Shown here: one piece after another, positions 6,174 through 7,465 of the stretch | Layout: each line of letters starts with the position of its first letter | Numbering within the stretch: the first letter of the stretch is position 1 | From: Porphyrobacter sp. | GTDB taxonomy: Bacteria; Pseudomonadota; Alphaproteobacteria; Sphingomonadales; Sphingomonadaceae | Direction: 5' to 3' | Assembly (NCBI GenBank): GCA_021732945.1 | Contig: JAKFWB010000253.1 | Span: forward strand, 1 to 7,465 | Length of the DNA: 7,465 nt | Position numbers and translations under genes: made by a program | Notes under the pieces: generated by a model | Seen by the model: only the letters and a program-made list of their open reading frames with translations | Told to the model about the DNA's origin: nothing | The model's database searches: none

Positions 6174-6464
6174 TCAGTTACCGGCCGCAGCCACGTCGAG
6201 GTCGGCATCCACCGCCTGCACGCCGCCCGCGATAACCCGGTCCTTGACGATCCAGGTCTTGGTCTTTGACATCGGGCGGGTCTCTTCGATCCGCACAACA
6301 TCACCCACGGTGTATTCGTTGGTCTCATCGTGCGCGTGATACTTCTTCGAGCGCCGGATGATCTTCCCGTAGAGCGGGTGCTTCACCTTGCGTTCGACCA
6401 GCACGGTCACGGTCTTGTCGGTCTTGTCGGAGGTCACAGTCCCGACGAGGATGCGCTTGGGCAT
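6174..6464 (-). CDS. rpsQ: 30S ribosomal protein S17
   Basis: S17 is a primary 16S rRNA-binding protein with an OB fold that helps early folding of the 30S body. It has 96 residues against 84 in E. coli. The S17 signature [18 protein letters not shown] spans about residues 54-71, and [20 protein letters not shown] before it is also characteristic. After the conserved core ends near residue 80, a tail of about 16 residues ([16 protein letters not shown]) is Ala/Asp-rich and acidic, unlike the basic core. The start follows an excellent Shine-Dalgarno, AAGGAG, 8 nt before the ATG and overlapping the rpmC stop. A 76-nt spacer, long for this operon, separates it from rplN. Confidence 0.98.
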   Translation of the reverse strand: MPKRILVGTVTSDKTDKTVTVLVERKVKHPLYGKIIRRSKKYHAHDETNEYTVGDVVRIEETRPMSKTKTWIVKDRVIAGGVQAVDADLDVAAAGN

Positions 6465-6476
6465 TGTGCTTACTCC

Positions 6477-6689
6477 TTACGCTTTGACGGCGGCGGTTTT
6501 GGCCGCGCGCTCGTTCTGAAGCGTTTTGATCTGCGCGATGCTCCGGCGTACCTGACGGATACGCGACGGGGCTTCGAGCTGGTTGGTCGCAGCCTGGAAC
6601 CGCAGATTGTACTGCTCGCGCTTCAGCTCAGTGAGCTCGGCGGTAAGCTGATCATCGGTCTTGGTGCGAAGGTCCGCAAAGTCGGCCAT
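6477..6689 (-). CDS. rpmC: 50S ribosomal protein L29
   Basis: L29 is a small two-helix protein near the peptide exit tunnel. With L23 it forms part of the docking area for trigger factor and SRP. The product has 70 residues (63 in E. coli). It shows the family pattern: a charged N-terminal helix (residues about 4-30, with ELKREQYNLRFQ), the central NQLEAPSRIRQVRR stretch (about 36-49), and a second helix ending IAQIKTLQNER. A short Ala/Lys tail follows. The ATG overlaps the rplP stop by one base, and GGGAGG lies just upstream inside rplP. A strong AAGGAG overlapping its own stop codon serves rpsQ. Confidence 0.97.
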   Translation of the reverse strand: MADFADLRTKTDDQLTAELTELKREQYNLRFQAATNQLEAPSRIRQVRRSIAQIKTLQNERAAKTAAVKA

Positions 6690-7123
6690 TATTCGCCTCC
6701 CAGGTGGCTGGTGTCACCCAGACGGGCAACAACCTTAACTTTGATCGGCAGCTTCATCGCTGCACGTTCGAATGCTTCAGCGGCCAGCGGGCCGGCAACG
6801 CCATCGAGTTCGAACAGGATGCGGCCCGGCTTGACCCGTGCTGCCCAATATTCGACCGAACCCTTGCCCTTACCCTGACGGACTTCGGCAGGCTTCTTTG
6901 ACACCGGCACATCGGGGAACACGCGAATCCAGAGACGACCCTGACGCTTGATGTGACGGGTGATCGCACGGCGAGCCGCTTCGATCTGACGCGCGGTGAT
7001 CCGCTCGGGTTCCAGAGCCTTGAGGCCATAGGAGCCGAAGTTGAGCGTGGTGCCGCCCTTGGCATCGCCCTTGATCCGGCCCTTGAACTGCTTGCGGAAC
7101 TTGTGTTTTTTCGGTTGCAACAT
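6689..7123 (-). CDS. rplP: 50S ribosomal protein L16
   Basis: L16 binds 23S rRNA near the A site and the central protuberance and helps place aminoacyl-tRNA. The protein has 144 residues (136 in E. coli). It starts [11 protein letters not shown], the near-universal L16 N-terminus, which fixes the start. The middle carries the signature [18 protein letters not shown] (about 66-83) followed by [10 protein letters not shown]. Arg82 matches the E. coli L16 arginine that is hydroxylated by the oxygenase YcfD/RoxA; whether that happens here cannot be told. The C-terminus [11 protein letters not shown] is typical, with a short extra tail. A GAGGT Shine-Dalgarno sequence lies 9 nt before the ATG. The stop TAA shares one base with the rpmC start (TAATG), which suggests translational coupling. 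Confidence 0.99.
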   Translation of the reverse strand: MLQPKKHKFRKQFKGRIKGDAKGGTTLNFGSYGLKALEPERITARQIEAARRAITRHIKRQGRLWIRVFPDVPVSKKPAEVRQGKGKGSVEYWAARVKPGRILFELDGVAGPLAAEAFERAAMKLPIKVKVVARLGDTSHLGGE

Positions 7124-7134
7124 GGTATGTTACC

Positions 7135-7465
7135 TCAACGAGCCGGCCGGACGCCGGAAGTCTGTGCTTCCATCATCAGGCGGTCCTGCGCGGTCGGGTC
7201 ATGGGCGAGAATTTCGCCCTTGAAGATCCACACCTTGATCCCGATGATCCCGTAGGCGGTCAACGCCTCGCAATCGGCGTAATCGATATTGGCGCGCAAG
7301 GTGTGCGCCGGAACGCGGCCTTCACGGTACGATTCAACGCGGGCGATTTCGGCACCGCCAAGACGGCCGCCGCAAGTGATCTTGATACCCTCAGCCCCGA
7401 GCCGGATGGCCGACTGCATCGCTCGCTTCATCGCCCGGCGGAACGCCACGCGGCGCACCAGCTGA
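7135..7465 (-). CDS. rpsC: 30S ribosomal protein S3, C-terminal part (5' end outside window)
   Basis: S3 sits on the head of the small subunit at the mRNA entry channel and, with S4 and S5, helps unwind incoming mRNA. Only the last 109 codons are visible; the frame stays open to the window edge, reading [16 protein letters not shown], so the true start lies beyond 7465. The visible part is the C-terminal S3 domain. It carries the family signature, with [11 protein letters not shown] followed by [13 protein letters not shown] and the conserved [14 protein letters not shown]. coli S3 has 233 residues, so roughly the first half is missing here. A GTG at 7456-7458 lies inside the conserved domain and is not a start. 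The stop TGA (7135-7137) is 11 nt before rplP, and its sequence contributes to the GAGGT ribosome-binding site of rplP. Identification is secure; only the 5' end is unknown. Confidence 0.97.
   Translation of the reverse strand, partial: QLVRRVAFRRAMKRAMQSAIRLGAEGIKITCGGRLGGAEIARVESYREGRVPAHTLRANIDYADCEALTAYGIIGIKVWIFKGEILAHDPTAQDRLMMEAQTSGVRPAR

Noticed and set aside
7456..7458. GTG as the start of a short rpsC
   Set aside because: The frame stays open to the window edge and the residues on both sides ([10 protein letters not shown]) belong to the conserved S3 interior, so the gene is simply cut by the window.
1..7465. A novel defence, mobile or biosynthetic system, CRISPR array, or RNA gene
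   Set aside because: All coding capacity is taken by 15 conserved ribosomal and translocon genes in canonical order. The only repeats are the palindromic element and the S5 tandem units, and neither has the regular spacer structure of a CRISPR array.

Overview
All 15 genes in this window lie on the minus strand and form one ribosomal-protein operon: the end of the S10 part and the whole spc part. Read in the direction of transcription (high to low coordinates) the order is rpsC (3' part only), rplP, rpmC, rpsQ, rplN, rplX, rplE, rpsN, rpsH, rplF, rplR, rpsE, rpmD, rplO, secY. This is the canonical bacterial order with no gene missing, inserted or broken. rpmD is the smallest gene at 58 codons. 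adk, the usual next gene after secY, would lie past the left edge.

The organism is a GC-rich Gram-negative. Protein details point to an alphaproteobacterium, most likely a sphingomonad (Erythrobacter, Porphyrobacter or Novosphingobium type). Reasons are the long zinc-free S14, the S8 that begins MAMTDPL, an S5 with an Arg/Gly-rich N-terminal extension, and Ala-rich or acidic tails on L15, S5 and S17. The lineage is recalled from family knowledge and was not searched.

Layout: from 7465 down to 2285 the genes are tightly packed. Several stops overlap the next start by 1 nt (rplP/rpmC, rplN/rplX, rpsH/rplF) or 8 nt (rplX/rplE), and most other gaps are 1 to 39 nt, which suggests translational coupling. 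Packing loosens in three places. The rpsQ-rplN spacer is 76 nt and has a weak hairpin. The rpmD-rplO spacer is 169 nt and is mostly filled by a repeat-like palindromic element. The rplO-secY spacer is 184 nt and holds a perfect 10-bp GC-rich hairpin followed by further foldable sequence.

Together the genes supply 30S proteins (S3, S17, S14, S8, S5), 50S proteins (L16, L29, L14, L24, L5, L6, L18, L30, L15) and the pore subunit of the Sec translocon, so ribosome synthesis is tied to secretion capacity. I found no exotic system. The points worth a second look are the MITE-like element between rpmD and rplO, the RGG-type extension of S5 with its internal tandem repeat, and the structured leader before secY. 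Long plus-strand open frames are antisense shadows of these genes.
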